This document shows, one piece after another, positions 62,713 to 64,000 of a stretch of DNA of 64,000 nt (positions are counted from its first letter, which is position 1; the number at the start of each line of letters is the position of its first letter). The stretch comes from Sipunculus nudus. Lineage: Eukaryota > Annelida > Sipuncula > Golfingiida > Sipunculidae. The translations under genes were made by a program, and so were the position numbers. The notes under the pieces are model-generated. The model worked only from the letters and a program-made list of their open reading frames with translations, was not told the origin of the DNA and ran no database searches. The stretch lies in the NCBI GenBank assembly GCA_026874595.1, contig CM049306.1, positions 6,817,519 through 6,881,518 on the forward strand, read 5' to 3'.

Positions 62713-63607
62713 CAGCCCCTTCACACGAGAAGGCGATCTCGCTGTGATCACCGAATATAGGGGCAGATCGCCGTAGAGCGCAGCCAGAGTGGCCTTAAGT
62801 TTTCATGAGCTTCGTAGGAGCGAGATAGTGTCGCCTTGGGTCATCAAATGGTCACCACGAACGCCAAGAGATGCGACCAGTTTTGAACATGGACAAATTT
62901 TCCGCCGCGGGGTCGCCGTGGATTTAAAAGCGCAGTCAGATCGGAATTTAATCGCCACTAGTGTCCCAGCAGCGCAGTACCAGCTTCCTGATAGCGCAGG
63001 TTGATCGCCAGTAAACATGGTAGCATCGGTCTATCCGTTTCGCTCCTGCTGCCTCCTTTTGGACACTGCCAGCTGTTCGTGGAGCAGCATGATCTGTTGG
63101 CCTTGCAGACAGGCCAGTTGTAGCATGTAATCTCTGTCCATGCTCACATATGTCGCTTCACTAAACTTTCTTACACCGGTCATGTTGTGTGTACTAGTCA
63201 ACAATGGGGACCATGGCAACCACCGACTGCCGGCTGAAGCATCGCAGTAGCATCTATCAATGCGCGCAGTTCTGTCGTCTTGATCGCAGACGGTTCGGGG
63301 GCCGGTTGCTGCGGGATCATCATGATTGCAGCCCTGTGGTGGACTGAGCTCTTCAATGGGTAGAAGGAACCTCATGCGGACGCAAGGGGAACGCAGTTCG
63401 ATCATAAACGACAGTGTAGCAGGGTCATACAATGTGGTAGGAACGGCATAAAACGGCCGAAAATTGCAATTGTATACGTAATGCAAGCAAATTGATAGCG
63501 GCATAGCCATCACAGATGGACATTTTTTCCCATGTTCTTGGCGATCAACGCCGATCTGCTAGGTCGCCTTAGTCGCCGTTAGGTCTCTTTCTCGTGTGAT
63601 GGGGGCT
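62713..63607. mobile_element. PIF/Harbinger-like element, deleted derivative (895 bp)
   Basis: The left end CAGCCCCTTCACACGAGAAG is mirrored by the right end TTCTCGTGTGATGGGGGCT. TTA flanks both sides (62710-62712, 63608-63610). GC-rich compared with the neighbourhood. It contains the open frame at 63031-63513. Confidence 0.8.
63031..63513 (-). pseudogene. Remnant of a Harbinger-type transposase N-terminus (tentative)
   Basis: A 160-codon minus-strand frame inside the TIR element at 62713-63607. The C-terminal part, MDRDYMLQLACLQGQQIMLL followed by HEQLAVSKRRQQERNG, resembles the leucine/arginine-rich start of many animal Harbinger transposases (a short hydrophobic helix, then an Arg/Gln run before the helix-turn-helix). 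A stop follows at once, and no DDE domain is present in the 895-bp element. The upstream 110 or so codons look like 5' transposon sequence that happens to be open. Internal deletion of a larger element is the simplest reading. Confidence 0.45.
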
Positions 63608-63610
63608 TTA

Positions 63611-64000
63611 AGGATTGTAAGCCATGATTATTGAAAAAATAGTACCCATGCATGTATAAAACATTGTAATTTACTTTGTGTGCCTTATAAGTTATACTGG
63701 CCTTTTTATTTTGCAAATGCCTCCACCGCAATGTAGATAAAGTAACAATCTTCCATAATGTACACCTGTCCAGAGCTTCACTACAACAAGTCTGGGCTTT
63801 CTACATTTCACACTTTCACTGAAATAGAGGCTGGAACATACTCATACTGATCTGGTTATATCTGTGTTTATCTGCTAATTAACTAACACTGAGAGAGTCA
63901 CAGGAACAAAGAGGCTAATGATCTAGGAAGGCTAATATCAAAATTACCTCAAGTCAATGGCCCACTAGGTAAATTGAGATTGGTATCAAGATAGCAGGGC
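63611..64000. other. No gene seen
   Basis: AT-rich flank to the window end. A GTAATT donor-like site near 63945 lacks a start codon in a usable frame. Confidence 0.3.

Overview
This window looks like nuclear DNA of an animal: AT-rich, low gene density, spliced exons, and a very heavy load of transposons and minisatellites. Several repeat ends (a GGCCCATGGGCC hairpin head, GACGGACGGACGG tracts, an AGCTCAG...CTGAGCT hairpin tail, a tRNA-headed SINE) resemble families I associate with marine molluscs, especially bivalves. That assignment is from memory and is an inference. There is no sign of bacterial organisation.

One protein-coding gene can be supported. It is a BNIP3/NIX-type mitophagy receptor on the minus strand. 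Five consecutive coding exons are visible at 53290-53473, 35922-35979, 25898-25965, 23495-23641 and 22795-22861. They join in frame at every junction, have consensus splice sites, and run from the LC3-binding WVEL motif to the stop codon. The exon with the start codon was not found; it lies upstream, either in 53.5-64 kb or outside the window. The four visible introns total about 30 kb and contain most of the tandem-repeat DNA.

Layout: 1-3.3 kb has no recognisable gene and one small MITE. At 3.3-8.1 kb there is a three-level nest of array-bearing, hairpin-ended elements. At 8.9-12.1 kb a GTTGA-rich MITE is split by a 2.8-kb foldback palindrome with 6-bp target duplications. At 12.95-17.05 kb there is another composite repeat. 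The stretch 17-22.8 kb is mostly single-copy and probably includes the BNIP3 3' untranslated region. From 22.8 to 53.5 kb is the BNIP3 body, whose introns hold four minisatellites (49-bp, 29-bp, 43-bp and 34-bp units), a TIR transposon, a SINE nested in a Helitron-like element, and small palindrome-built elements. From 53.5 kb to the end come two PIF/Harbinger-like elements, a third Helitron-like array copy, and degenerate hAT-like ends.

Two themes recur. First, several otherwise unrelated repeat families share one design: hairpin ends, internal direct repeats of about 180-340 bp (one has a 675-bp dimer), and often a GACGGACGG tract just before the 3' hairpin. Second, the palindrome GGTGGCGCCACC, which contains the core of the bilaterian CTCF motif on one or both strands, appears again and again in three different array families.
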